Assembly (NCBI GenBank): GCA_030490835.1
Contig: CM059973.1
Location: 59,772,008 to 59,836,007, forward strand
Reading direction: 5' to 3'
DNA: 64,000 nucleotides
From: Annona cherimola
Taxonomy: Eukaryota > Streptophyta > Magnoliopsida > Magnoliales > Annonaceae
The notes under the pieces were generated by a model, which had not been told where the DNA came from, did no database searches, and saw nothing but the letters and a program-made list of their open reading frames with translations. The position numbers and the translations under genes were made by a program. This document shows positions 20,132 to 31,496 of the stretch, in pieces (positions within the stretch are counted from its first letter, which is position 1; every line of letters starts with the position of its first letter).

Positions 20132-23100
20132 CAGACAACCCAAATATGAGGCTCTAAAACTTCCCCTGTTAGACCCACTTGGCGAAGCGGACGTGCGTGG
20201 GTCTGGGTGAAGATCTGAGGGAGATCGGCGAAGTAGCCTGCTTCTACCGGCGGTCGACGGAACGTCACTCCAACAGGAGAAGGTTTCGGCTGTAGAGGTG
20301 CCCCTATGAGGAATTCGTGTGTAGGGGATCTGCTGGAAGCAGAAATGCAAACGCTGGCTATAACCAATGCAGCTGTTGAGAGGATTAAACCCGATAAAGG
20401 AGCTTCGATTATGTGCACTGTTTGGTCCTCGAAATCGTATAATAAAGAGATTTTCAAAGCCACGACCAGAAGATTGTGGAGACTGAAGAGTGGGTGCCAG
20501 TTCACTGAAGTGGGAGACAATCTTTATCGTGTTCAGTTGTCCGACCAAGAAGAGAAAGATCGTGTCCTGAACGGGTGTCCTTGGCTGTTTGAGAGATGCC
20601 TGGTCCTTATAAGGGACCTAACCGAGGAGCTGGACATTGCCCACATGGTGTTTGTTAAAACGTCATTGTGGGTTCGTATCTTGGGCGTCCCATTCATACT
20701 GGATAAACTAAGCGTGGGAGCTGAGATTGGGCATTCCTTTGATGAATTGTTGGATGTAGTGGCTACAAACAAGGAACTCAAGATCAAAGTAGTGATTGAT
20801 TGTAGAGATCCTCTGAGAAGAGGGATGTTTCTTCAGATTGGGGTTCAGCAACGAAGGTGGATAGCATTTCAGTACGAGAAACTGCCTTTATTCTGCTATT
20901 CTTGCGGAATTATGGGACATGTGCAACGGGACTGCTCCATGGCTTCTAAGATAAAACAGTTGGTGACAGAGGAGGAATTGCCTTATGGTAATTGGCTAAG
21001 GGCGGGAGTAAAGCCCATGCAGCTTCGAATGGAGAACTTCAACAGCAACAGAGCAATGCCAGTAAAGTACTTGGGGTCCAATTACTCCGATTGTGCAGGA
21101 CAATCAGAAGATGGATCTACACCATGTGGAGGAAACGAAAGTGCTGAAGAGTATGTTAGCGCCAGCAGAGAGGGGAGTGAATGTGAGCTGGACAGGTGCA
21201 TGGATGCTGACGAAGAGCTTGAACAGAGGGGGAAGAGAGATAGTACTGGTGGGTCCAGATGCGAGCAGATGTCCAGCTGGGAGACAAGGAAATTGCAGAA
21301 ATCCAGCGCCATTTCCCAAAGGCTTGAATCCCACGGCAATGTTCAGATTGCAGCAACTCCTGGTGCGGTGCATAGGCAGCTACATTAAGCCTGTTTGGTG
21401 GGAAGTTTGGAAGTTGGAAATGAAGAGGATGGGCGACAGCTGTGGCGACAGGTGGGACAGATGGGGGAACTAGTGCGGTTAGAGGACAGGGGAGGGTCGA
21501 GTGGGGAAGTGAAGCGGGATGACAGGACTGACAATTATCAGACACTGTTTGGGCAGACTATACCTGGTTGGCAGGCCTATAGAGGTACTCATTTGAGGGG
21601 GATGAATCGGGAAGAAGAGGAAGGGGTAGTTGATGGTCTAATTGATGTCCAAGTGCTACAGGAAGGATGGATAGATGGAGGAAGTAAGGGTAGAACAGAA
21701 ACTATATGGCCTAGTATTAATGAAGGGGGTGTTCGGGGAGGGGGTATGGATTCTAGTGGAGAGGCTGGCAGGGGAGGGAGCATGGCCTCTAATGATCGGG
21801 AAGTGGGGGTTGGGGGTATGGACATCATGGAAGGGGCTGTTGAGGGAGGGAATGAGGGTGCTTTGGAACGGACGGGTAAGTGGAAGCGGAGAGCTAGATG
21901 GCGGCAAGAGGAGGGGAGAACGGACACATCCGTTAGCCGGGGGGAGGGGAGAGGGAAGAGAGCTTCAAACCATGGGTTGCGTGAACCTGGAGATAGACAT
22001 AAACGGAGTAAAAATGTGGAGAATACCAACAAATTCAAGGCGGAGGCTGAGGGGTCCCCCCAGCCTCGCCTCAGCTGAAATGGCACTATTAGCTTGGAAT
22101 TGTCGTGGGCTTGGGAACCCACGATCAATCCGGAATCTCCTGGATCTGGTCAGGAAGCAAGATCCCTGTTTGGTCTTCCTTTGTGAAACAAAATGCAATT
22201 CTAAAGAGATGGATAGTGTAAGAAGAAGACTCCATTTTGACAGCTGCTTCGTGGTGGATCTAGTTGGAAGGAAGGGGGGGTTGGCTCTTTTGTGGAACCA
22301 TAACAAGCAAGCTACGGTGAAGAGTTTTTCCATTCACCATATTGATGCAGACTTTTTGGGTTGGAGGTTTACTGGGTTTTACAGCCATCCTGAAACTCAC
22401 AACCGACATCAAAGTTGGAATATTCTCACTAGGATGAGTGGGGGAAATGATGAGCCTTGGTTGATTATGGGTGACTTCAATGAAGTTATGGGGCCTAGTG
22501 AATACATTAGTTGTAGGTCCCGGCCCTAGAGCCAAATGAATCTTTTTTGCGAGACTATCGACAGATGCAATCTTCAGGACCTTGGCTTCTTAGGGATGCC
22601 TATGACATGGAGGAACAATCGGAGTGGCCGAAATAGGGTGGAAACAAGACTGGATAGGGGGTTCTCTTCCTTGTCCTGGGCAAACCGGTACCCACATGCT
22701 AAGCTTTTTCACTTATCGGTAGCTTCATTGGACCATTGCCCTATTAAATTAGTCCTGGATACACAAGTCACTCGGAGAAAACCGCCTCGTGAGTTCAAAT
22801 ACGAGCTATTTTGGGCAAGAGACATAGAAGCCACCAGGATCATTGAGCAAGTGTGGAACTCGGAGCTTCTGCCGGACTCAAGTGATGCTGATCAACTACA
22901 GTGGAAGCTCAACAGATGTGGTATCGAACTCTCAAGGTGGAACCGAAGTAAGCGAGGTAATCTTCGGAAAGAGATTAGCAGGAAGCAGAAGGAACTTCAT
23001 TCTTTGATGAGCTACCTTCCATGTGAGGACAGAGACGAGTCCATAAAGAAGCTTAAATTCCAAATAAACCTCCTGTTGGAGGATGAAGAACAACTATGGA

Positions 23101-26100
23101 GAATGCGAGCGAAGACCCACTGGTTGATGGAGGGAGACAGAAACACTAAGTTCTTCCATCGGGCGGCTTCCAACCGACACCGTACAAACTTTATTGAGGC
23201 GTTGTGTGATTCGAATGGTGATTGGGTTAAGGAGCAAGAAGGGATGCTGGATTTGGCCGTCAAGCACTTTTCTGGAATCTTTTCTTCTTCAAACCCCCCA
23301 GAGGCAAGATGGGTTGACAATGTCATATCGAGAAGAATTTCCGACGACCAGAGGCGATCCTTAACAGCTCCGTTACAGAATGAGGAAGTTATTAAAGCGA
23401 TTAAAGGTATGAGTCCGACCAAGGCTCCGGGGCCGGATGGTATGTCGGCGGGATTTTTTCAAAAACACTGGGATATTGTGGGTCCACAGATCATACAGTG
23501 GTGCAAGGCGTTCATGGATGAGAAGAACCCCGTACATCTCAGGAGACACCTGAAGGAAATTAATGCTACAATAGTCATTCTGATTCCAAAAATTGCTGGA
23601 GCTCAGGAGTTGTCTCAGTTTAGACCCATCAGCCTGTGCAATGTCGTCTATAAAATCTTGGCGAAGGTACTAGCTAACAGAATGAAGTCGGTATTGCATG
23701 ATGTTATTGGCGAGGAGCAGAGTGCGTTTGTACCTGGTCGCCTCATCACCGACAATATGCTAATCGCATATGAAGCAATCCATTCGCTCAGGAGGCGGAA
23801 GAAAGGCAAGAAGAACGAAGTGGCTATAAAGTTAGACATGTCGAAGGCTTATGACAGAGTCGAGTGGGGATTCCTCCAGCGGGTTCTAGAGGCGATGAAT
23901 TTTGATGAGGTATGGATCCAGTGGATTTTATGTTGCATATCTACAGTCAAGTATCGTGTCAATATCAACGGATTCAAGTCGAAATACTTCATTCCACATA
24001 GGGGGTTGAGGCAGGGTGACCCTTTATCCCCGTATCTATTTTTGGTATGTGCGGAAGGGCTCTCAGCCCTGATTTCCCATGAGGTGGCTCGAGGAGCAAT
24101 TAATGGGATTAGTCTTTAAGCTCGGGGTCCATCTATCTCCCATTTGCTATTTGCAGACGATGCAATATTTTTTTTGAGGGCGGATGAAAGAAATATTAGC
24201 AATTTTTTGGAAGCATTGAACCAATATGCGGTTTCGTCGGGACAGTTGGTAAATGTGAATAAGACGGCTGTTTTCTTTAGTTCCAACATGGACGGACTTG
24301 CTAGGAATGAGACCATTCGACTTATTGGGTCAGCTGAGCAGAATTTTCACCAATATTTGGGACTTCCGGCCTGGCTTGGCAGAACAAAAACCGGAATGTT
24401 CAAGGGACTCAAAGAACGGGTGTGGAAACGTATCCAGGGGTGGAAAAGTAAGCTTCTCTCGTGGGGGGGTAAAGAAATTTTAATCAAGGCGGTAGCCCAA
24501 GCTATCCCTTCATATACTATGAGTATTTTCTTACTGCCCAGATCTTTTTGTAATGACATTAACGGAATGATCAGTAAGTTTTGGTGGGGAGAGAAGGAAG
24601 GGAAAAGAAAATTGAGCTGGGTAGCATGGAAGGAGATCTGTAAACCAAAGAGAGCGGGGGGACTTGGCTTCAGGGACTTCTACAATTTTAACTTGGCCCT
24701 TCTTGCTAAACAGGTGTGGCGGTTGGTATCCTCCAATTCATCGTTGTGCTATAAAGTACTGAAGGCCAGATATTTCCCCAATAATGATATCTGGGACTGC
24801 AATGCGAAGCCGTCGGACTCTTTTACCTGGAAGAGTATTTTGAAAGCTCGGGATGTAATTCGGATTGGATGCAAATGGAGGATAGGAGACGGGAGCCAGG
24901 TTCGCTTCTTTGGAGATGGGTGGCTTGAGTCTAAGGTGTCAAAGGCGGGACCCCTTCCACTCTCTATCCCGGAGGAGGTCAAGGTAAGCCATTTTATTGA
25001 CAATCATAACAGGTCTTGGAAAAGGGACCTAGTGGTGGCAGCGGCGGGGGAGAATACTTGGAGGATGGTTAGTCAGATCTCTCTCCCCCAGGAATTGGAA
25101 GGGGACTGTATATATTGGAAGCACGAAGCAGACGGTATCTTCACGGTCAAATCAGCGTACAGATTGCTGTGCTCAAATGGCGCTGAACTGACCCTTCTTG
25201 ATTGTTACAAGGCTATCTGGCGGCTGGATATCCCAAGCAAGGTTATCATTTTTGGTTGGCGACTCATCAAGAATGCTCTTCCCACCCTGGATAACCTAAG
25301 GTATAGGGGAATTGTGGTTGACCCGACATGTGTGTTGTGTAGTAATGCTTTTGAGACTGGGGATCACCTTTTTCTGGATTGTGGTCGGATCGAGGGGGTT
25401 TGTAGGAAAGCAGCAAGGTCGGCATCCCGGGGGGCTACAGTTAGGGAGGTGGTGGAGACACTTGTGCAGGATAGGAGACTTGAGGATCTAACCTTGTTCC
25501 TTTTGAGCTGCTGGAGGGTATGGTATTTCAGGAATAAACTGAGAGAAGAAGGTGCCCAACCTCGTTTTCAGAATATTAGTGCTTGGTGTGCGGAATTTAT
25601 TTGCCAACGGAGAAACGTGAAGAGGCTGTGCGATACGAGCCTATTGGACTGTCCTCTGGTGCCTCGTTGGCGAAAACCGCCGGTGGGTTTTGTGAAGATA
25701 AATGTGGATGCACGGACTATGGGGAGTTTGGATCTGTTTGCATGTGCTGCCGTCATGAGGGATTCCCGTGGTTCTTTTATTGCGGCGAATGGATGGAAAC
25801 GGGGAGGCACGTCGGACCCGCTATTTATGGAGGCTTTGGCGTTTCTGCTGGGCCTCAGATGGGCGCTCAGTTTAAAGGTACAGTATGCTCAGTTTGAATC
25901 TGATTCGCTCATGCTGTGCAACTTTTTATGGAATAGGAAACCCATTTCATCCTCGGTAGGCTACATTATTGCTGATATCATGTCTATATTGAATAGCTAT
26001 GATCATTTCTCAGTTCATCATGTTCTTAGACTTGGAAATGATGTGGCTCATTCTTTAGCTGAGTCGATCTTGGGCTCGAATGATGACCATTTGTCATGGT

Positions 26101-26243
26101 GGGGTAATCCCCCCGGTGTATCACAGGGAAATTATGTAAGGATAATTTTTTGGCAATGCACTCCTTGGGTAACTCTATCTCTAATCCCTTCGGGACTGAT
26201 AGGGAAGAGGGTTAGAGTTTCTCAAGTTTCTTTTATAAAAAAA
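20132..26243 (+). mobile_element. L1-type LINE, about 6.1 kb, near full length
   Basis: Non-LTR retrotransposon bounded by a 15-bp exact target duplication and ending in a run of A (26,237-26,246, the last three shared with the duplication). It has a 5' UTR of about 170 bp, ORF1 (20,306-22,078) and ORF2 (from 22,080) separated by one base (TGAAATG). The domain order is DUF4283 and CCHC knuckle, then endonuclease, reverse transcriptase, zinc-binding zf-RVT and RNase H, the usual plant L1 layout with a plant-type terminal RNase H. Three in-frame stops make this copy inactive, but both reading frames are otherwise unshifted, so the insertion is fairly young. Confidence 0.93.
20306..22078 (+). 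pseudogene. LINE ORF1 (DUF4283, CCHC zinc knuckle), one stop
   Basis: The nucleic-acid-binding ORF1 protein, about 590 codons. Residues about 30-190 form a DUF4283 domain (KSGCQFTEVGDNLYRVQL, CPWLFERCLVLIRDL). The zinc knuckle CYSCGIMGHVQRDC is at about residues 199-212. A long Gly/Glu/Arg-rich tail follows. The frame is interrupted by TAA at 21,386-21,388 and then continues in the same frame from 21,389 to a TGA at 22,076-22,078, so the two open frames usually called here (20,306-21,388 and 21,395-22,078) are one gene with a premature stop. The first Met at 20,306 is the only start after an upstream in-frame TAG. Confidence 0.88.
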
Positions 26244-26303
26244 AAAGCATGGAATCCCATATTGGTTGGGGCAACTCTCCACCCCCTCAATGCTCATCTA
26301 TAA
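22080..26303 (+). pseudogene. LINE ORF2 (endonuclease, RT, RNase H), two stops
   Basis: Polyprotein that nicks target DNA and reverse transcribes the element. The Met at 22,080 lies one base after the ORF1 stop. Endonuclease: WNCRGLG at residues 5-11 and GDFNE at about 131-135. RT: KAPGPDGMSAGFF, PKIAGAQELSQFRPISLCN, RQGDPLSPYLF, and the catalytic FADD at 691-694. zf-RVT with W..K...F.WR and CVLC...ETGDHLFLDC at about 1045-1105. RNase H with NVD, ME, ESDS and NDVAH from about 1207 to 1325. In-frame stops are TAG at 22,527-22,529 (codon 150) and TAA at 24,117-24,119 (codon 680); no frameshifts. The frame runs through the poly(A) (KKK) into flanking DNA, so the element's own stop has been lost. 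Confidence 0.9.
26244..26258 (+). repeat. LINE target-site duplication, right copy
   Basis: AAAGCATGGAATCCC directly after the A-run, identical to 20,117-20,131. Confidence 0.9.
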
Positions 26304-27054
26304 AAAGAGGGTCCCTCCACACACCAGCACACCCAAAAACAATTCCTTCTCCCTTGGGTGGGACCCCTTCTTGTGGGACCCCTAGCAAGGAGGTGGGGCC
26401 AAGCAATAACATTCCTATTAAGCGGAGATTTGCTCTTTATATTTGGGTGATGTAAATTTTATTTTTTGCTTTATAGTTTTTAATGCTTTATAGTTGTTAA
26501 TTTTTAATTTGTAGTTTTAATTCCTAGATTAGATTTACTGCTTTATTTTTTTGCATTGTAATTTTAGAGTAAATTTAATATAATTTTCTTTCCTGCCTTA
26601 ATAGTTGAATTTCATAGTTTTTAATTACTTTCTTAGAATAGTTTTAATTAAGTTGTTAGTTAATTATAATTTCTTTTATTTTAGCTTCTTATCTCCCTTT
26701 CTTTTTCTCTAACTCTTCTAATCTTTTCTCTCTTTCTAATTTCTTTCCCTCTCTCTCTCTCTAATTTCTTCTCTCTCTAACCTCTCTTTCTCTCTCCTCT
26801 TTCTTATCTCTCTAATTTCTTCTCCTTTCTCTCTCATTTCTTTTCCTTTCTCTCTAATTTCTTTTTCTCTCTTCTCTATACTCTCTCTATCTCTTTAAAA
26901 CAATTCAAAACTACATTACCTCTCTATGGATTCGACCTGACTCACCGTTATTCTACACTATCGCCCGCATAGTGGTAGCTTTAATGTGTTTCGGTTAATT
27001 TTAATTAAATTGATTATCATAGTGCTCTTAACGACAGACACTTGGTACGTATCA
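26259..27054 (+). mobile_element. Right part of putative interrupted solo LTR
   Basis: A TATA box (TATAAAAAGAGGG at 26,299) is followed by a CT-rich leader (26,690-26,890). The tail is TATGGATTCGACCTGACTCA, CGCCCGCATAGTGGTAGC and CTTGGTACGTATCA. This arrangement resembles the R/U5 end of plant gypsy LTRs, in which a GGATTCGACCT-like phrase is common. It ends ATCA and is followed by GGCAA, also present at 18,621. No primer-binding site follows, so it would be a solo LTR or 3' LTR end. Boundaries are tentative. Confidence 0.4.
26690..26890 (+). repeat. CT-rich low-complexity tract
   Basis: Runs of CTCTCT and TTTCTC for about 200 bases; simple sequence within the LTR-like region. Confidence 0.9.
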
Positions 27055-27089
27055 GGCAATTTGTAAAGATGAATGATCCTGTTAGTCTA

Positions 27090-27330
27090 CCTTAAAAAAT
27101 TATTTACAGTACTTTTTTTGTTTTTTCTTCGTAAACTTATTTATCCAAGTATTTTTAATATATAAATCTCATTCTACTATTTTTGGATATGTGTATATAT
27201 TTTTTGAGATTTTTAAACTTTAAAAATCTTAAAAAATATATATACAGATATCCAAAATTGGTAAAACATGGTTTATATGTTAAATAAATTTAGATAAACA
27301 AGTGTATGAAAAAGAAAAAATATTATTATA
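27090..27330. repeat. Foldback element, family 2
   Basis: Left arm TTATCCAAGTATTTTTAATA...TTTTTGGATATGTGTATATA; right arm TATATATACAGATATCCAAAA...GTTAAATAAATTTAGATAAAC. Loop under 20 bases. Confidence 0.7.
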
Positions 27331-27435
27331 AATGGATTTTTTGATGTGGGCTAAGAGACATTTACTTAACTCGGATTAACATGATCACTACTCATTCGTA
27401 AATATACGTACATAATTTAACAATAATATATATAT

Positions 27436-27945
27436 GGGGACGCTTCTACGAAACCCCCTCCATTTTTAAAATCTTGATGGTTGATACAAAATTCACTCCA
27501 TCCATTATATTTAACATCATTTATGGTATATCATGGAAAATATTTTATATTTTTTTAATTTCACTATATATGGGTCTCATCCATAAATGTGTAAAATCAA
27601 TGTAATAAAATTATTCAATATTAAAATATCAACTTTAAAGTAGTTTTTTCAATATTTAAAATATCAATAATATGTAAATAAATGATCTTATAAAGTATTG
27701 TTACATTCTAATGCATGTGTAAATGAATCTAAACATTTTTCATAATTTACACGTAAATGCACCTATTTTTGAATAAATGTGGCTTATCCACATATTGGAT
27801 TAGGATGAAACCTCGTCTCCTAACTAAATAAATGGTATTAAATATAATTAATGGATTGAATTTTCCATCAAAGATTAACATTTCAAAAATGAAAAGGGTT
27901 TCATTTAATCATTTCTATGAAATCTAGTTTCATTAAAGTATTCCC
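27436..27945. mobile_element. Long-TIR MITE, family 1, about 510 bp
   Basis: The ends GGGGACGCTTCTACGAAAC and (inverse of the right end) GGGAATACTTTAATGAAAC match. Further in, CCATTTTTAAAAT..TT...TTGAT.CAAAATTCA..CCAT..ATTATATTTAA is mirrored on the right, giving arms longer than 80 bases. The interior has TATATATGGGTCTCATCC and ACAAATGTGTAAAATCAA, shared with 395-590 and in inverted form with 59.7-60.2 kb. No transposase. The target duplication is unclear. Confidence 0.7.
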
Positions 27946-28263
27946 GTTATACATATATTTACATTGTTTTAAAATTATAAATAAGCGTCATAGAGTTTAA
28001 CACTAATTGCAAGCATACCCACAATAATGTTTATAGTCAAAATGAAGTTTCGTAGTTGTTAAGGTTTTTTTCTTTTCCCCAAATTGTCCTTTAATTTAGG
28101 GCATTGTAGTTGGTCTTCATGTTAGAGCTTTTTTTATACCCATACATTAAGATTCATTGCTTACCCTTATAATTTGTTGAGTGTTTCAAGAGAAATATAA
28201 TGAAAATTATTTCAAGATGACTTGATGATCTAGATTCACTCATGGCCTCTTCTCAAGAAAGCA
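27946..28263. other. AT-rich DNA left of the copia element
   Basis: No feature recognised. The original host sequence continues after 58,021. Confidence 0.5.
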
Positions 28264-28268
28264 TGCAC
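28264..28268 (+). repeat. Copia target-site duplication, left (TGCAC)
   Basis: TGCAC directly precedes the 5' LTR and recurs at 58,017-58,021 after the 3' LTR, which pairs the two LTRs across 29.7 kb. Confidence 0.9.
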
Positions 28269-28731
28269 TGTTGGATTTTGGACATACATATGTAATAATT
28301 ATATATATGCAATCATAAAGAGTGACCTTATTTTTAAAGTTGTCTTATAAGGTTTATAAGCCTGAATCGTCTAATAAAAGCACGAGTCTTCTATGCGTAG
28401 AAATCCTATTGCCTAATTTCTAATTTCTATTTTTATAATAGGCTAAACTAGAAATAAGAAAGATATGTGCTCTATATAAACGGTTATGATCCCTAGGGTG
28501 TGCAAGAGGGTTTCTTTTCTAACATTCTATCACTAAAAAAGATGGAACCGTTTTTTCCAAAACCCTAGGGCACTAATGTGGAAACTAGAAACTACATGAT
28601 TCACTTTTGATTCTTTTGTGGAGTATGTGTTATGGATTTAGGTATGCTTTTGCTTCTGGTTTATTTTTTTAGTAATTTAGGATGAAAAATTCTGGAGTGA
28701 TTACGATTTTAATCAATAAGGTTTCCCAACA
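28269..28731 (+). repeat. Copia 5' LTR
   Basis: Begins TGTTGGATTTTGG and ends GTTTCCCAACA. It contains TCTATATAAACGG at about 28,471-28,483 as a TATA box. Pairs with 57,523-58,016. Confidence 0.9.
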
Positions 28732-30272
28732 AGTGATATCGGAGTTATCTTTATGTTGAATCATTGAGAAACTTTTTATAAAAAAACACTGAGAAATATT
28801 AAGATTTATATATTTGGGTAATGGATTACAGTTATGGTTTCTGGTTTCTTGTTATGAATGCATGTATATATGCATTTGGATTTTTGGTAGCACTTTTAAT
28901 AAAATCATGTCGTTGTATTATTGTCTGGATTTTTTTCAATTTTTTGGATGGGAACCTTTGGAATTAATACCTGTGTGATTTCATGGCTAAATTATGTTGT
29001 AATATAATGCATCATTGCAGAGATACACCAACAATAATACACATGTCATCACACATTCCTCATAATAAGATAAATAAGAAAATAACATATACATGGCATG
29101 AGACCGAGTCCTTTGCCGCATCTTAAAATGCCCCCAACAAATTTGCAATAAAAGAGGAGCACAAACACACTTCATGAGCATGTTCCCTGAATATCAGGAC
29201 CCCATCTCTACTTTAAAAGGAAAGCTCTCCCACTAAGGAGAGGGGATAGGATTTGCTTCTATCAACTCCATACTCCGAATCTCTCTCTATACCCCTCAAA
29301 CTTTCATATCTCTGAAACACATCTTCAAGGGTCCGTTACACGAACCTTTTGATTCCTTCATCACCTTTGGGATTGACCCAAATTCTCAAGAACTCATCAA
29401 CATCCTTTTTAGTGTCAACCTACACCTCTGGGATTCGTCCTAGACCTTCTGAGAACTGTTCTAAGCCTTTTGAAAATCACCTCAAACCATCTGGACCCTA
29501 TCCCATACCCTTTGGGTAACCCTCTGAAAATCTCTTCGGACCCTCTATCAGAATTCCATCAAGTCCAACTCAACCCTCTGATAGAGCCTCTATAAGATTC
29601 ACCCTCTTACAATCATGATTTTAGGCTGTAGGCTTTCTTAGTTTTGGCGATTCCATATTTATTGTGGAAGATGGTTCATACAAATATTTTTATTTGCCCG
29701 TCCATTTTTTAAACCATAAGCGTCTGCTATGAGAAGCTTCTAATTTGTCGACTTTCAATGATTCTCGTTAGTTGATTTTTCATGCATGTTCTTTAATGTT
29801 GTGTGATATATATTCTGATTTTTTCATTAATTAATAAATGGATCCATGCACTATACCTTTTACCAATTTATTTTGGGGCTTTACATCAATTTGGATTCTT
29901 TTAGATTTTGGGCCATCTTTTATCTTCTGCTTTTTGTTGGGCGACGGTGGTTAGCAACCTGCTCACTATTGTCAATGGCGGCAGCCATTAAAACAAAATG
30001 AGACAACTAGGGTTTACCTAGTTTTCTTTAGGAATAAGGATACCTTATAAAGTGCTCTAGAGATGCATGCAACTGTGTACACATGCAGAGGCAATAAATT
30101 AGAAGGATTTATCAGTAAATGTTCATGGAAGGATTTTTGGGGAGGAGGAATTTGAATTCAAATAATGGTACCATTTTTATAGCTGTCTATTTTTTAAAAT
30201 AAATTAGTTGAAACAACATGCTACCAAAGTGACTTCACTTGTGTAGGATAATTTATTTTTGGAATATTTAGA
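28732..30272. other. Unassigned DNA in the copia 5' leader
   Basis: Copia gag normally starts close to the LTR, but here it is 2.8 kb away, so this interval must contain insertions. At about 29,190-29,600 there is TTTAAAAGGAAAG followed by C/T-rich text with recurrent CCTTTGGG and CCTCTG phrases, LTR- or leader-like but unassigned. At about 29,930-30,010 there is a short GC-richer patch. No gene recognised. Confidence 0.4.
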
Positions 30273-30274
30273 TG

Positions 30275-30660
30275 ATTATCTCTATGTAATTAATGCAAAT
30301 ATTAATCAACCCAAAAGAAGGTTAGTATTTTGCAGAATTGTGTGCATACTTGTAATAGTAAATATGTGACAATTACTTGATATTACATGTGGACAATGAG
30401 TCAATTCAAAGGAAGACTTATTATTTCATAAAATTTTATTATTAATATTCGATTACTACACCAAAATTATTGTGTATATATAATTAATGTAGATATTAAT
30501 CGGTGCAAAAGAAGGTCAATATTTGGCCAGATTGCATAGACACTTGTGGTGATAAGTATGTAATAATACTTAGGTCTTCCATGTGAACAAATAATTGGTC
30601 CAAAGAAAGGCTTATTGTTTGATAGGATTTTATTATCAATATTTGATTACTGTGTCAAGA
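30275..30660 (+). repeat. Tandem duplication of a 190-bp unit
   Basis: Two units (about 30,275-30,475 and 30,478-30,660) share AATTAATG.A.ATATTAATC, CAAAAGAAGGT, TTTTATTATTAATATT or TATCAATATT and GATTACT. They differ at many bases, so the duplication is old. Confidence 0.7.
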
Positions 30661-30672
30661 ATACCACTTACA

Positions 30673-31325
30673 AGTTAATATTTCTGTTCAAAGACTAAAT
30701 ATTACTTGTAATAGACCCTACCATTATTTGAATTATGAAAGTTTTGTATGAAACTTATGTGAACTTATTATTTTGTTCAATTTTCATTAAGGGGTTGTTT
30801 GGCAATGAAGAACACTTTAGATTTTTTTAAAAATTTTCAAAGGTGCGAGTTACCTGTGAAAAATGGTCACTTCAGGCTTGTCAAACTAGCTAGGATGTAC
30901 AACCATCCATACTTGTGTAGCAGTCATTCCAACACAACAAGTTAGCCACCATTATGTGTTCAAATTTTTGCAAGTCAAGTATGTGGTCACTTAATATTTC
31001 TTTCCAAAGATTAAATATTAATGTTGTGTTGGGTATCTTGTAGTAGGCTCTACCATTATTTGTATTACAAAAGTTTTGTATGAAACTTATGTGAATTTAT
31101 TACTTTGTTCAATTTCATTTAGGGATTGTTTGGTAATGAAGAACCCTCTAGGTTTTTTTAAAAGTTTTTCAAAGGTGAGAGTTAGCGGTGAAAAATGATC
31201 ACTTCAGGCTTGTTAAACTGGTTAGGATGTACAACCATCCATACTTGTGGAACCGTCATTCCAACACAACGGTTTAGCCACCATTACGTGTTCAAATTTT
31301 TGCAAGCCACGTATGTGATCACCAA
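30673..31325 (+). repeat. Tandem duplication of about 320 bp
   Basis: Units of about 30,673-30,990 and 30,990-31,325 share TAAATATTA, ACCATTATTTG, AAAGTTTTGTATGAAACTTA, TGTTTGG.AATGAAGAAC, GTACAACCATCCATACTTGT and GTGTTCAAATTTTTGCAAG. The duplication spans the left end of the MITE at 30,791, so it happened after that insertion. Confidence 0.8.
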
Positions 31326-31476
31326 CTATTGTACTGTCATCTCATCTCATGCCAAACTAATGTATGTAATGGTCCAACACAACAATGGGGTTCAAACTGT
31401 CTACAAAATAATTAATGCACTACGTTTTTATGGCTAGAAAAATATCATTGAGTTTTAGTGAATGCCAAACATATCC
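30791..31476. mobile_element. MITE-like element with TTAA flanks, partly duplicated
   Basis: Left end GGGGTTGTTTGGCAATGAA and right end TGAATGCCAAACATATCC are imperfect inverse copies, flanked by TTAA on both sides (30,787-30,790 and 31,477-31,480). The size, 686 bp, is inflated by an internal tandem duplication that gives a second left end at about 31,124. The flank could also be a 3-bp TTA/TAA. It lies 20 bp before the copia gag start. Confidence 0.55.
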
Positions 31477-31496
31477 TTAATTTATCTGCTTGTGTT

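Noticed and set aside
21395..22078. Separate gene between LINE ORF1 and ORF2
   Set aside because: It is in the same frame as 20,306-21,388 and differs only by the TAA at 21,386; it is the tail of ORF1.
19478..22128. Long minus-strand open frames (19,879-20,520, 19,979-20,548, 21,156-21,545, 21,589-22,128)
   Set aside because: They lie opposite the LINE ORF1 or in C-rich DNA and have no domain; antisense shadows.
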